Shown piece after piece: positions 54,798 to 63,019 of a stretch of 64,000 bases of DNA. This DNA is from Cyclobacteriaceae bacterium (GTDB lineage: Bacteria > Bacteroidota > Bacteroidia > Cytophagales > Cyclobacteriaceae): NCBI GenBank assembly GCA_019638355.1, contig JAHBTY010000006.1, positions 186,001-250,000 of the forward strand. The letters run 5' to 3'. A program made the position numbers and the translations under genes. The stretch's first letter is position 1, and the number at the start of each line of letters is the position of its first letter. Under the pieces are notes generated by a model. It was not told the origin of the DNA and made no database searches. It worked only from the letters and a program-made list of their open reading frames with translations.

Positions 54798-55568
54798 CTA
54801 TTCTACTTCTTCAACGGCTTCGTCAACCCTGCGCTTCTCTTCTTCATCTTTCTTATGACCAGCCTCTTCCTTATCTTTTTTGCGTTCCATCAAAGCTTCT
54901 TCAATGGCTTTTCCTATGTGGCCGGTGATTAACGTAATTGACTTAAACGCATCATCGTTGGCGGGTATAGGGAAATCAATATTAGAAGGATCTGAGTTGG
55001 TATCTACCATTGCAAATACCGGAATGTTCAGCTTCTGAGCCTCGGCAACAGCAATGTGTTCGCGCTTTACATCCACCACAAATAAAGCAGCAGGCAACCG
55101 GTTCAGGTCGGTAATACCGCCTAACAATTTTTCCAGTTTTGCTTTTTCGCGGGTAATCATCAAACGTTCACGCTTCGCCAGGTTGTTGAAAGAATCATCT
55201 TTCATCAGCTTCTCGATTTGCGCCAGTTTTTTCAACGACTTGCGGATGGTCGCGAAGTTGGTAAGCATACCGCCTAACCAGCGCTCTGTTACATAAGGCA
55301 TGTTAAGGCGGGTAGCCTCCTGTGCAATAATGTCTTTAGCTTGCTTTTTAGTAGCCACAAACATAATCTTACGGCCAGAGCGCACTATGTTTTTCAACGC
55401 ATAGGTAGCTTCCTCCACACACTTCAGCGTTTTGTTCAAATCGATAATGTGGATACCGTTGTTTTCCATGAAGATGTACTCGGCCATCTTCGGGTTCCAC
55501 TTGCGGGTAAGGTGTCCGAAGTGAACACCTGCATCCATTAAACTTTCGGTTGTTAATTTTTCTGCCAT
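54798..55568 (-). CDS. rpsB: 30S ribosomal protein S2
   Basis: S2 binds the 30S body between head and platform and helps recruit S1. The 256-residue protein has GVHFGHLTRKWNPKM, IIDLNKTL and ERWLGGMLTNF, all S2 hallmarks, and PVFAMVDTNSDP later. The last ~35 residues are very rich in Lys and Glu. It starts 13 bases after rpsI. An attenuator-like hairpin follows before tsf. Confidence 0.97.
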   Translation of the reverse strand: MAEKLTTESLMDAGVHFGHLTRKWNPKMAEYIFMENNGIHIIDLNKTLKCVEEATYALKNIVRSGRKIMFVATKKQAKDIIAQEATRLNMPYVTERWLGGMLTNFATIRKSLKKLAQIEKLMKDDSFNNLAKRERLMITREKAKLEKLLGGITDLNRLPAALFVVDVKREHIAVAEAQKLNIPVFAMVDTNSDPSNIDFPIPANDDAFKSITLITGHIGKAIEEALMERKKDKEEAGHKKDEEEKRRVDEAVEEVE

Positions 55569-55581
55569 GCTGTTATATCGA

Positions 55582-55968
55582 TTAACGCTTGCTGAACTGG
55601 AATCTTCTTCTCGCCTTTCTGCGACCTGGCTTCTTTCTTTCCACCATGCGCGAATCGCGGGTTAATAAACCTTCCTTCTTCAACGGAGGACGGTTTTCGG
55701 TATTAATGTTAACCAACGCGCGGGCAATACCCAGACGAATTGCTTCGGCCTGGCCTTTTGTGCCACCACCCTCTACGTTTACAGTTACATCGTACTGGCC
55801 ATCAGCTTTAACAAGCGCAATTGCTTGCTTTACTGTGGTTTGGAGAATTTCTGACTTGAAATAATCATTCAAGGCACGGTCGTTAATAGTAATCTCACCT
55901 TTGCCTGGCTTTACATATACACGGGCAATTGAGGTTTTTCTTCTACCGATTGTATTGATAATCTCCAT
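55582..55968 (-). CDS. rpsI: 30S ribosomal protein S9
   Basis: S9 sits in the 30S head with its C-terminal tail reaching the P-site tRNA. The 128-residue protein has the family's N-terminal GRRKTSIARVYVKPG, GGGTKGQAEAIRLGIARAL and the basic end KKPGRRKARRRFQFSKR with terminal Lys-Arg. Its ATG overlaps the rplM TAA (TAATG). Length is typical. Confidence 0.97.
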   Translation of the reverse strand: MEIINTIGRRKTSIARVYVKPGKGEITINDRALNDYFKSEILQTTVKQAIALVKADGQYDVTVNVEGGGTKGQAEAIRLGIARALVNINTENRPPLKKEGLLTRDSRMVERKKPGRRKARRRFQFSKR

Positions 55969-56414
55969 TAGAACTTAATTTCTTTAGGTTGTTGTGCTGT
56001 GTGTGGATGCTCGGCACCGGCATAAACATGCAGGCTACGGAAAATTTCACGACCTAAGCTGTTTTTAGGAAGCATACCTCTTACAGAATGCTCTACCAAC
56101 CGCTCAGGGTGTTTACCCGTACCGATCATTTTAGGAGTTAATACCCGTTGGCCACCCGGATAGCCCGAATAGCTGAAGTACACTCTGTCCGTCCATTTTT
56201 TTCCAGTCATGCGGATTTTGTCGGCATTAATAACCACTACGTGGTCTCCCGTATCCACATTTGGGGTATAGCTCGGCTTATGTTTGCCGCGCAATACGCG
56301 TGCTACCTGGCTGGCCACGCGACCCAGTACCTGGTCTTTTGCATCAACCAATACCCAACCTTTTTCTACAGTTGTTTTTTTGGCGTTGATTGTCCTATAG
56401 CTGTTGTGATCCAC
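55968..56414 (-). CDS. rplM: 50S ribosomal protein L13
   Basis: L13 is an early 50S assembly protein. A GTG start at 56414 (VDHNSYRTINA...) gives 148 residues, the usual length. The open frame extends upstream to an ATG at 56498, but a good promoter lies inside that extension, so transcripts would begin after that ATG. Family motifs are WVLVDAKDQVLGRVASQVARVL, GDHVVVINA and the RMLPKNSLG-like segment GMLPKNSLGR. It is the first gene of rplM-rpsI-rpsB-tsf. Confidence 0.95.
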   Translation of the reverse strand: MDHNSYRTINAKKTTVEKGWVLVDAKDQVLGRVASQVARVLRGKHKPSYTPNVDTGDHVVVINADKIRMTGKKWTDRVYFSYSGYPGGQRVLTPKMIGTGKHPERLVEHSVRGMLPKNSLGREIFRSLHVYAGAEHPHTAQQPKEIKF

Positions 56415-56449
56415 TTTTTTTGTTTTAAAAACTGATAAAATAAGTTTAC

Positions 56450-56499
56450 CCCTTCTAAAAAGGGACACAAAAGTAGATTTCTGAATTTGAATATGCAAG
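56450..56499 (-). promoter_or_regulatory. promoter and 5' hairpin of the rplM operon
   Basis: On the minus strand CTTG (rc of 56496-56499) is followed after 20 bases by TACTTTTG (rc of 56468-56475), a full -7 match. Right at the predicted transcript start is a CCCTT/AAGGG hairpin (56450-56464). Its position at the RNA 5' end could matter for stability or autoregulation; that is inference. Confidence 0.6.
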
Positions 56500-56549
56500 C
56501 CGGCACTCAGATTTACCCAATTAATAAGTTAAAGAAAAAACGGGCCTTT

Positions 56550-57269
56550 TTAGCGCTTATGGCTAGCTAACTGTCTGATAAGGGCCTGAAAATCTTTTGG
56601 GTAAGGCGCTTCCGTTGTAATTTCTTTTCCATCGGGTAACAAAAACTGCAAAGATTGAGCATGCAGGGCCATTCTTTTCATGAGGGGTTCTTCCTCGGTC
56701 ATTTTTTTAAGGTTAAAACCTCTTTTTACCTCCGAAACAAAGAAAGGTTTACCGCCATAAAGAGTATCTCCTGTAATGGAAGCCCCCAGGCGGGCCAGGT
56801 GAATTCGAATCTGGTGCATGCGCCCGGTTACGGGTTTGCATGCTACAAGTGTGTGATTTTTATAGGCCTGTAAACTGGTAAACCACGTTTGGGCCTCTTT
56901 GCCTGATCGTGAAATTTTTACAGTTCCATCATTTTGTTTTAAGATAGGTGCATCTACCAACTGGTTGGTGAAATTGTGAGTACCATCCACCACGGCATGA
57001 TAAATTTTGGTGACTTGGCGATTTTCGAGTTGCATACTTAAATGGCGGTAGGCATCCGGGTGGCGTGCAATCGCCAACACGCCCGAGGTATCCTTATCCA
57101 ACCGATGGCAAACCTGGGCATCGGGCTCATATTCGCGCGCAAGCGCTAGAATGTTAACAGGGTCCTGCCGGTCTTCCAGCGTTGAAATAAAAGGTGGTTT
57201 ATTAATGAGTATGAAATCAGCATCCTCGTAGAGAATGGCAGCCTCGAATTTGAACTTTGAACTTTTCAC
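56550..57269 (-). CDS. RluA-family pseudouridine synthase
   Basis: This 239-residue enzyme converts specific uridines in rRNA or tRNA to pseudouridine. The catalytic motif is CHRLDKDTSGVLAIAR, with the essential Asp in HRLDxxTSG. Later GRMHQIRIHLARLGASITGD matches the family's KxL/QIR motif. No S4 domain is seen. The target base cannot be inferred. It ends a minus-strand run with the two-component genes, 12 bases after the sensor kinase. Confidence 0.9.
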   Translation of the reverse strand: MKSSKFKFEAAILYEDADFILINKPPFISTLEDRQDPVNILALAREYEPDAQVCHRLDKDTSGVLAIARHPDAYRHLSMQLENRQVTKIYHAVVDGTHNFTNQLVDAPILKQNDGTVKISRSGKEAQTWFTSLQAYKNHTLVACKPVTGRMHQIRIHLARLGASITGDTLYGGKPFFVSEVKRGFNLKKMTEEEPLMKRMALHAQSLQFLLPDGKEITTEAPYPKDFQALIRQLASHKR

Positions 57270-57281
57270 AAGCGCAAGGTA

Positions 57282-58340
57282 CTACGCCTCGTCCATTTCT
57301 GAATGATCGTGCCGGGCACGGGGAAGTTTAAAACTGAATACCGAACCTTTGCCAACCGTGCTTTGCACTTCCGCTTTACTATTATGGCCCTCCAGAATAT
57401 GTTTTACTATAGCCAGGCCCAGCCCTGTACCACCCTTTTCGCGGCTACGGCTTTTATCTACCCGGTAAAACCTTTCAAAAATCCGGCTGATGTGTTGGGT
57501 TGGAATTCCCTCACCGGTATCGGTCACAAATGTGGTAACATTCTTTTTCCCAATATCAAATGTAATGGCAACCTCACCTCCTTCGGGTGTATAGTTTATA
57601 GCATTGGAAACCAGGTTGGTTACCACTTGCGTGATGCGCTGCCAATCGGCATATACCTGAATCTTATGATGATCCGCCAGCAGCTTTAATTTGATATCTT
57701 TCTTTTCTGCTTTTTCTTCAAACTGATCTACTACTTCCGAACAGAGACGATTCAGATCGATATTTTCAAATCGCATTTTGATATCGCCCGTTTCAATCTG
57801 CGAAAGCGTGAGTAAATCCTGAACAAGCACATCTAATCCGTCCAGGCTTTTGGCGGCTTTCTTCAAAAATTTGGTGCGTACGTTTTTATCGTTAACGGCA
57901 CCATCCAGCAACGTGTGCACAAAACCCTGAGCCGCAAAAATGGGTGTTTTTAACTCGTGCGAAACATCAGCAATAAATTCCTTGCGAAAGGCCTCGAGTT
58001 TTTTCAGTTCGTCAATCTCTTTTTGTTTGAGCGTGGCAAAATTGTGAATCTCTTCGTTGATCTTTTGAAAGGGATTCAAGGCTCCAGATTTCTGTTTGGC
58101 AATGTTGGCCAGTTCTTTCTTGCGCAACTTCTCCATGATTTTGTAAATCTTGTTGATCTCGCGAAAAACAAGAAATTCCAGTACCACAAAAATGAGCAGG
58201 TAAGAAGCCGAAAAACTAATGGCCGCAGCCACCAGCAATGCATCGCGGCCTACGCTATCGATCAGCGATAGGAATAACGAGGTTACAATTGCTACTGATG
58301 CAGCCAGCAGCAATGCTAACGTGCGGGCACTATATACCAT
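57282..58340 (-). CDS. PhoR-like sensor histidine kinase
   Basis: This 352-residue kinase has two N-terminal transmembrane helices (about residues 8-26 and 34-56) with only a very short periplasmic loop. A cytosolic linker follows, then HisKA with phospho-acceptor H128 in DVSHELKTPIFAAQGF. HATPase motifs are NLVSNAINYTPEGG, DTGEGIP and GGTGLGLAIVKH. The lack of a sizable periplasmic domain suggests sensing through the membrane or a partner, as in PhoR. It lies three bases after the response-regulator gene. Confidence 0.9.
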   Translation of the reverse strand: MVYSARTLALLLAASVAIVTSLFLSLIDSVGRDALLVAAAISFSASYLLIFVVLEFLVFREINKIYKIMEKLRKKELANIAKQKSGALNPFQKINEEIHNFATLKQKEIDELKKLEAFRKEFIADVSHELKTPIFAAQGFVHTLLDGAVNDKNVRTKFLKKAAKSLDGLDVLVQDLLTLSQIETGDIKMRFENIDLNRLCSEVVDQFEEKAEKKDIKLKLLADHHKIQVYADWQRITQVVTNLVSNAINYTPEGGEVAITFDIGKKNVTTFVTDTGEGIPTQHISRIFERFYRVDKSRSREKGGTGLGLAIVKHILEGHNSKAEVQSTVGKGSVFSFKLPRARHDHSEMDEA

Positions 58341-58343
58341 GTA

Positions 58344-59033
58344 TTAACTGAGATTGAACTTATACCCCACTCCTTTTACAGTGGTAATATAGTCATCTCC
58401 TATCTTTTCGCGCACTTTGCGAATGTGAACGTCAACCGTGCGGGCCAGCACGTAAACATCCGAACCCCATATGTTTTGCAATAAATCATCGCGACTAAAA
58501 ACCTTATTGGGGTTTTGCGCGAGAAAAAATAAAAGTTCGAATTCTTTTTTGGGAAGGCTTACTTCTTTGCCTTTTATCTGAACGGTGTAGCTGGTGCGAT
58601 CAATCACCAGATCGCCAATCTTAATCTGGCTGGAGGTGTTTTTCTTTTTTGAATCTCTACGAAAAAGTGCACTGATACGACTCATCAATGCCCGTGGCTT
58701 AATGGGTTTAAGAATGTAATCATCGGCTCCCACATCAAAAGCTGCTACTTCTGAGTATTCTTCGGCACGGGCTGTAAGAAAAACAACAAATGTATTTACC
58801 ATTTCAGGTATGGCTCGTATCTGCCGGCAAGCCTCCACGCCATCCATCTTGGGCATCATAATATCCAACAGTACAAGATCGGGATGGAATTTTTTAGCTT
58901 GCTCTACGGCTTGCTGGCCATCAGCTGCTGTGCGTACATCGTAGCCTTGTTTTTCGAGGTTATATTTTAGCAGTTCCAGAATGGGTTCTTCATCGTCCAC
59001 TACCAGCACCTTTTGCGTTGGTTTATTACCCAT
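58344..59033 (-). CDS. PhoB/OmpR-family response regulator
   Basis: This 229-residue regulator has a receiver domain with acidic pocket D13-D14, phospho-acceptor D57 in LVLLDIMMPKMDG and the T/K switch residues (FLTARAEE). A C-terminal winged-helix domain has PKKEFELLFFLAQN, VFSRDDLLQNIWG and the DNA-contact segment RTVDVHIRKVREK. Together with the neighbouring kinase this resembles PhoBR, but the phosphate link is unproven. A TTAAGGA direct repeat with 11-base spacing upstream (59099-59116) is a candidate binding site. Confidence 0.9.
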   Translation of the reverse strand: MGNKPTQKVLVVDDEEPILELLKYNLEKQGYDVRTAADGQQAVEQAKKFHPDLVLLDIMMPKMDGVEACRQIRAIPEMVNTFVVFLTARAEEYSEVAAFDVGADDYILKPIKPRALMSRISALFRRDSKKKNTSSQIKIGDLVIDRTSYTVQIKGKEVSLPKKEFELLFFLAQNPNKVFSRDDLLQNIWGSDVYVLARTVDVHIRKVREKIGDDYITTVKGVGYKFNLS

Positions 59034-59098
59034 AGGTTTATCCGTTATTTCGCGTTAAAAGTAGAGACAAATTAAGCCAATTAAAAACCAGTATTATC

Positions 59099-59116
59099 TC
59101 CTTAACAATTCCTTAA
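59099..59116 (-). promoter_or_regulatory. candidate response-regulator box
   Basis: On the minus strand TTAAGGA-ATTG-TTAAGGA is a perfect 7-base direct repeat with a 4-base spacer, the 11-base period bound by OmpR/PhoB-family regulators. It lies about 66-83 bases upstream of the regulator's start, where it could serve autoregulation. Confidence 0.5.
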
Positions 59117-59140
59117 TCGCTGGGATAGATTGCCTTTACA

Positions 59141-60157
59141 TTAGAGAAAAGGATGCTTTTGTGTAAGGTGTTTGATGTACGTGCGCAAGTCTCCACCAAA
59201 GTCATTATCCAATTCAGAACTAAATGTATGTTGCCGGGCCTGGTATAGATGGTATGACATGAAGTACGTGTTATTGGGCAAGCGACCTGATGTCTTTCGG
59301 GGTTGGTATAATGAAAGTGTATCGGTTGAGTTCATGATTTTTTCAATCATATTTTTTTTAGCCTGCTGTTTGGTTGCAAGCGCAGTTGTATCGGTAAAAC
59401 TTTGATATAAGCTATCGAGCAACCGGGTTCCTTTTAAAATATGGTTGCTATACCTGCGGTAGTCCTGATCCTCCTGCCAATATTTAGTAAACTCGGCCGA
59501 GGTTTTACCATACTTGGATGCCAGAAAATAATAGGCTGCCGTATCGCCAATAAACGAGGCAAGGTTTTCATTGAAGTCCACATCATCTTTTACAAAGATG
59601 GTAGCGTGAACCATTTCATGAATTATAAGACTGGCCAGATCGCCTTCATTACGTTTTAACATGCCACTTAAAATCGGATCGGTAAACCAACCTAATGTTG
59701 ACCATCCACCTGGGTTGCGAATGCTTACATCATAACCTTCGGCCTCTAGTTTAGAGCGTTCATCCAATGCTTTCTGCTTTTCAAAAAAACCTTTGTAAGG
59801 CACAGTTCCAATTACAGGAAACTCCCACTGTTTAGCCTTGAGTTGAAAGGGTTCACAAGCTTGAACCACCCACATGATTTCCTCACCCTTTTGATCAAAT
59901 AATGTTTTATAGTTCTCGGTATCCTTCAGTCCTAACGAGTCGATGGCATACCTGCGAATTTCCTGAATGAGTACCAGCTTGGCTTTTAACGAATCGGGGA
60001 AATCCGGATTTGCAAGAAATTCTTCAATGGGTCGGGCATTCCAAACCATGCGCACCTGCCCATAACCCTGGCGAGCTCCGTAAACTACCAACTGCCAGTT
60101 CCACACAAGCAGCACTGTAAGCACCAAACCTATTCCCCAAAAGATTTTTTTCACCAT
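59141..60157 (-). CDS. predicted aminopeptidase (COG4324-like)
   Basis: A start at 60157 gives 338 residues with a hydrophobic N-terminal segment (FWGIGLVLTVLLVW) that anchors or exports the protein. The HEMVHAT motif (HExxH) gives two zinc ligands, with the downstream FNENLASFIGDTAAY supplying the third Glu, a gluzincin pattern. The family (Pfam Aminopep) is found in many Gram-negatives; peptidase activity is predicted rather than shown. An ATG seven codons upstream is possible but weaker. Confidence 0.85.
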   Translation of the reverse strand: MVKKIFWGIGLVLTVLLVWNWQLVVYGARQGYGQVRMVWNARPIEEFLANPDFPDSLKAKLVLIQEIRRYAIDSLGLKDTENYKTLFDQKGEEIMWVVQACEPFQLKAKQWEFPVIGTVPYKGFFEKQKALDERSKLEAEGYDVSIRNPGGWSTLGWFTDPILSGMLKRNEGDLASLIIHEMVHATIFVKDDVDFNENLASFIGDTAAYYFLASKYGKTSAEFTKYWQEDQDYRRYSNHILKGTRLLDSLYQSFTDTTALATKQQAKKNMIEKIMNSTDTLSLYQPRKTSGRLPNNTYFMSYHLYQARQHTFSSELDNDFGGDLRTYIKHLTQKHPFL

Positions 60158-60210
60158 CAGAAGACAAATTAAACTCAACGTTTACTAAAACCTTTACTTT
60201 TAAAGATATA

Positions 60211-60224
60211 ATCGATTAATCGAT
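60211..60224. promoter_or_regulatory. palindrome upstream of recA
   Basis: ATCGATTAATCGAT is a perfect 14-base palindrome about 95 bases before the recA start. It could be an operator for a dimeric regulator, but no LexA box known to me matches it. Confidence 0.35.
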
Positions 60225-60259
60225 GATTACTAAAAATATTAGCTTAAATATTTCACAAT

Positions 60260-60274
60260 ACTATTAATAATAGT
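60260..60274. promoter_or_regulatory. second palindrome upstream of recA
   Basis: ACTATTA-A-TAATAGT is a perfect 15-base palindrome about 45 bases before the recA start, where a repressor could block transcription. Evidence is symmetry and position only. Confidence 0.35.
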
Positions 60275-60317
60275 AATTTCACCCGGAAATTAACTCAGAA
60301 ACAAACAAATTAATTAT

Positions 60318-61352
60318 ATGAGCGAAGTTAAAAGTGATGCAAAAGAGAAGCTAAAGGCCCTCCAGCTTACCATCGATAAACTGGAAAAGACCTACGGAAA
60401 GGGTACCGTAATGAAACTGAATGATACCAAGGTAATGGACGTTGCGGCCATTTCTACAGGATCGTTGGGTTTAGATATCGCGTTAGGAATTGGAGGTATT
60501 CCGCGGGGCCGGGTTACTGAAATTTATGGCCCGGAATCGTCTGGTAAAACAACCTTAACCATGCATGCCATTGCCGAAGCTCAGAAAAAAGGCGGCCTCG
60601 CTGCTTTTATTGATGCCGAACATGCTTTTGATAAAAGTTATGCAGAGAAGCTGGGAATTGATACCGAGAATTTATTGATATCGCAACCCGACAATGGTGA
60701 GCAAGCTCTTGAAATTGCCGAACATCTTATTCGTTCGGGCGCAATTGATATTATTGTTATTGACTCTGTAGCAGCATTGGTACCAAAAGGTGAACTGGAA
60801 GGCGAGATGGGTGAAAGCAAAATGGGTTTGCAAGCCCGCTTGATGTCGCAGGCTTTGCGCAAACTAACGGGTACCATCAGTAAAACCGGATGTGCTTGTA
60901 TTTTCATTAACCAGTTGCGCGAAAAAATCGGGGTTATGTTCGGTAACCCGGAAACTACCACCGGTGGTAATGCACTCAAATTTTATGCATCGGTGCGATT
61001 GGATATCCGAAGAATCGGGCAGATCAAAGAATCAGCTGATGATATTACCGGAAACCGCGTAAAAGTGAAGGTTGTGAAAAACAAAGTAGCACCACCATTT
61101 AAGGTAGTAGAGTTCGACATTATGTATGGAAGAGGTATCTCAAAGTCGGGTGAGATTGTAGATCTGGGTGTTGAGTTAAATGTGATTCAAAAATCAGGCT
61201 CGTGGTTCTCGTACAATGGCAACAAACTGGGCCAGGGCCGGGATGCTGTTAAACAACTGATTGAAGATAATCCTGAACTATCAGAAGAACTGGAGAAGAA
61301 AATAAAAGAGAAAATTTCCAGCGGTGCGGAGATGAAGGAAGAGGTGGATTAG
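60318..61352 (+). CDS. recA: recombinase RecA
   Basis: RecA forms filaments on single-stranded DNA, pairs homologous strands and supports repair. The 344-residue protein has the P-loop GPESSGKTT (residues 71-79), [11 protein letters not shown] (Walker B), the L1/L2 loops around [14 protein letters not shown] and [14 protein letters not shown]. The C-terminal domain is short and acidic (...EMKEEVD). Length is normal. It is monocistronic and convergent with the FtsX-like permease across a hairpin. Confidence 0.97.
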   Translation: MSEVKSDAKEKLKALQLTIDKLEKTYGKGTVMKLNDTKVMDVAAISTGSLGLDIALGIGGIPRGRVTEIYGPESSGKTTLTMHAIAEAQKKGGLAAFIDAEHAFDKSYAEKLGIDTENLLISQPDNGEQALEIAEHLIRSGAIDIIVIDSVAALVPKGELEGEMGESKMGLQARLMSQALRKLTGTISKTGCACIFINQLREKIGVMFGNPETTTGGNALKFYASVRLDIRRIGQIKESADDITGNRVKVKVVKNKVAPPFKVVEFDIMYGRGISKSGEIVDLGVELNVIQKSGSWFSYNGNKLGQGRDAVKQLIEDNPELSEELEKKIKEKISSGAEMKEEVD

Positions 61353-61357
61353 ATGAA

Positions 61358-61411
61358 AATTTCGGATTTAAAATTCAAGATTAGAGAGTGATGCTAATCT
61401 TGAATTTTAAA
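61358..61411. terminator. bidirectional hairpin after recA, with repeat
   Basis: TTTAAAATTCAAGATTA (61367-61383) and its exact reverse complement (61395-61411) form a 17-base stem with an 11-base loop between converging recA and the permease gene. The left arm overlaps the 18-base repeat shared with 8156-8173. AT-rich, without a clear U-tract, but well placed to end both transcripts. Confidence 0.6.
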
Positions 61412-61422
61412 TGTTGAATTAA

Positions 61423-62685
61423 TTAAGTAGCTCTGATGGCAATAACCGGATCGAGTCGGGCGGCCATCGCAGCTGGAACAATCCCGGCAATCAACCCAAT
61501 AATGGACGATACTCCCAGGCCCAACACAATATTTTTCACCGATAGAACCACCTGCAAACTTCCGAATGGTGCCAGCGTGAGTAGCCATACTAAGAAAAGC
61601 CCGGACAATCCTCCAATCAAACTCAGAAATACCGACTCAAACAGGAATTGAAATAATATGAAATAATTTTTGGCACCCAGCGATTTTTGTAAACCGATAA
61701 TGCTGGTTCGCTCTTTTACAGAAACAAACATAATGTTGGCAATACCAAAACCACCCACCAACATTGAAAACCCACCAATTACCCAACCGGCTACGCTCAA
61801 CACATCGAAAACACCGCTAATCATGTTGGCAACAGCTTCGGGTCGGTTTAACGAAAAGTTATCTTTCTGAATGGGTTTCAAACCTCTTTTAACCCGAAGC
61901 AAACCCCGGGTGTCATTTTCCATCTCAACAAGGCCTATATCGGTAGCAAATCCTTTAAGTCCGATATCGGAACCTAATTCATTCCAACGGCCGGTACCGG
62001 TTTGATATAATTTCCGGAAGGCATCGTATGGTATAATTACACTGTAATCGTTACTGGGTGTACCCAGAAAACTTTCACCTTCGCGCTTAGTTACGCCTAC
62101 CACAGTAAACTTAAGGTTCTTGATTTTAACAGTAGAGCCAATGGGTGTATCCTGATTGGGAAACAGCGCTTTAGCTACCTCATACCCGATAATCACCACG
62201 TTACGACCAGCCTCAATTTCATTGTTGGTCAGGTAGCGGCCATTTTCAATATTGATTTCAAAAATTTTATCGTAATCCAGATCTGCACCTTTCAATGTTA
62301 TCTGGCTTACACCGCTATTACCGCTTTTAACAGTAATGCCACCTACATCAGCAAAGATGGAAACTGTTTGAGCTGTTTTTAAGTTGGCTCTTAGAAATTT
62401 ATACTCGGCATAACTTACATTGGGCCGCATTAAATACTCTTTCCACCAATCGCGGCCATTACCACCGGTAAAGGGCCATTTGCCCACGTAAATCACATCG
62501 CTCCCTAAAAAGTTAAAGCTGTCGCGGATGTTTTTTTCCAACGAATCCACCAAAGTTAGTACAGCAATAATCGAAAAGATACCAATTGTTACTCCCAGCA
62601 GTGAAAGTACTGTTCGTAAGATATTAGACTTGAGCGCTCGCCAGGCAAAGCCCAGGCTCTCGTAAATCAGGCGAATTGTTAGCAT
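61423..62685 (-). CDS. FtsX/MacB-like ABC transporter permease
   Basis: This 420-residue protein has one N-terminal helix (residues ~20-42), a periplasmic MacB-type core domain (~45-270) and three C-terminal helices in the FtsX-like layout, with KERTSIIGLQKSLGAKNYF between helices. Such permeases pair with a separate ATPase for lipoprotein release, macrolide or peptide export. No ATP-binding protein lies next to it here, so the partner must be elsewhere. It converges with recA and diverges from queA. Confidence 0.88.
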   Translation of the reverse strand: MLTIRLIYESLGFAWRALKSNILRTVLSLLGVTIGIFSIIAVLTLVDSLEKNIRDSFNFLGSDVIYVGKWPFTGGNGRDWWKEYLMRPNVSYAEYKFLRANLKTAQTVSIFADVGGITVKSGNSGVSQITLKGADLDYDKIFEINIENGRYLTNNEIEAGRNVVIIGYEVAKALFPNQDTPIGSTVKIKNLKFTVVGVTKREGESFLGTPSNDYSVIIPYDAFRKLYQTGTGRWNELGSDIGLKGFATDIGLVEMENDTRGLLRVKRGLKPIQKDNFSLNRPEAVANMISGVFDVLSVAGWVIGGFSMLVGGFGIANIMFVSVKERTSIIGLQKSLGAKNYFILFQFLFESVFLSLIGGLSGLFLVWLLTLAPFGSLQVVLSVKNIVLGLGVSSIIGLIAGIVPAAMAARLDPVIAIRAT

Positions 62686-63019
62686 GTGGGTTTAACGGGA
62701 TAAAACCATTTTGAGGTTGCAAGAAACGTGGATTTTCGCGTAATCAAATCGCAAAATGAACCTTTGTGTGGTTAAAACTGCAACCGATTATTGAAAAATC
62801 TGACCATCAGACGCTCATAACCATCATTTTGTTTCTAAAAACCTTGAAGGAAATTTCCATTTCGGGTAGTTCATACCCTATTTTTGCGACCTTATTTAAA
62901 AGTATCCCGAAACTGGGATTTAAAGCCCGTAAGCTTATGAAATGGCCCGCCACATCTGGTACACCTACTAATGTTCAATTGGCCGTTCCATCTGACCTAA
63001 TCAAAATAAAAATCAGCAC
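62686..63019. other. divergent gap between permease and queA
   Basis: This 334-base gap holds a -7 element (TATTTTTG, 62879-62886) and a small TCCC/GGGA hairpin near 62915. An 85-codon plus-strand frame at 62766-63023 crosses it, begins with GTG and matches no known protein; I regard it as chance. Nothing else is apparent. Confidence 0.5.
62879..62886 (+). promoter_or_regulatory. -7 element of the queA promoter
   Basis: TATTTTTG followed by CGAC is a full match to TAnnTTTG. The -33 element is weak (TTTC 21 bases upstream). It implies a leader of ~125 bases before the queA ATG. Confidence 0.5.
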
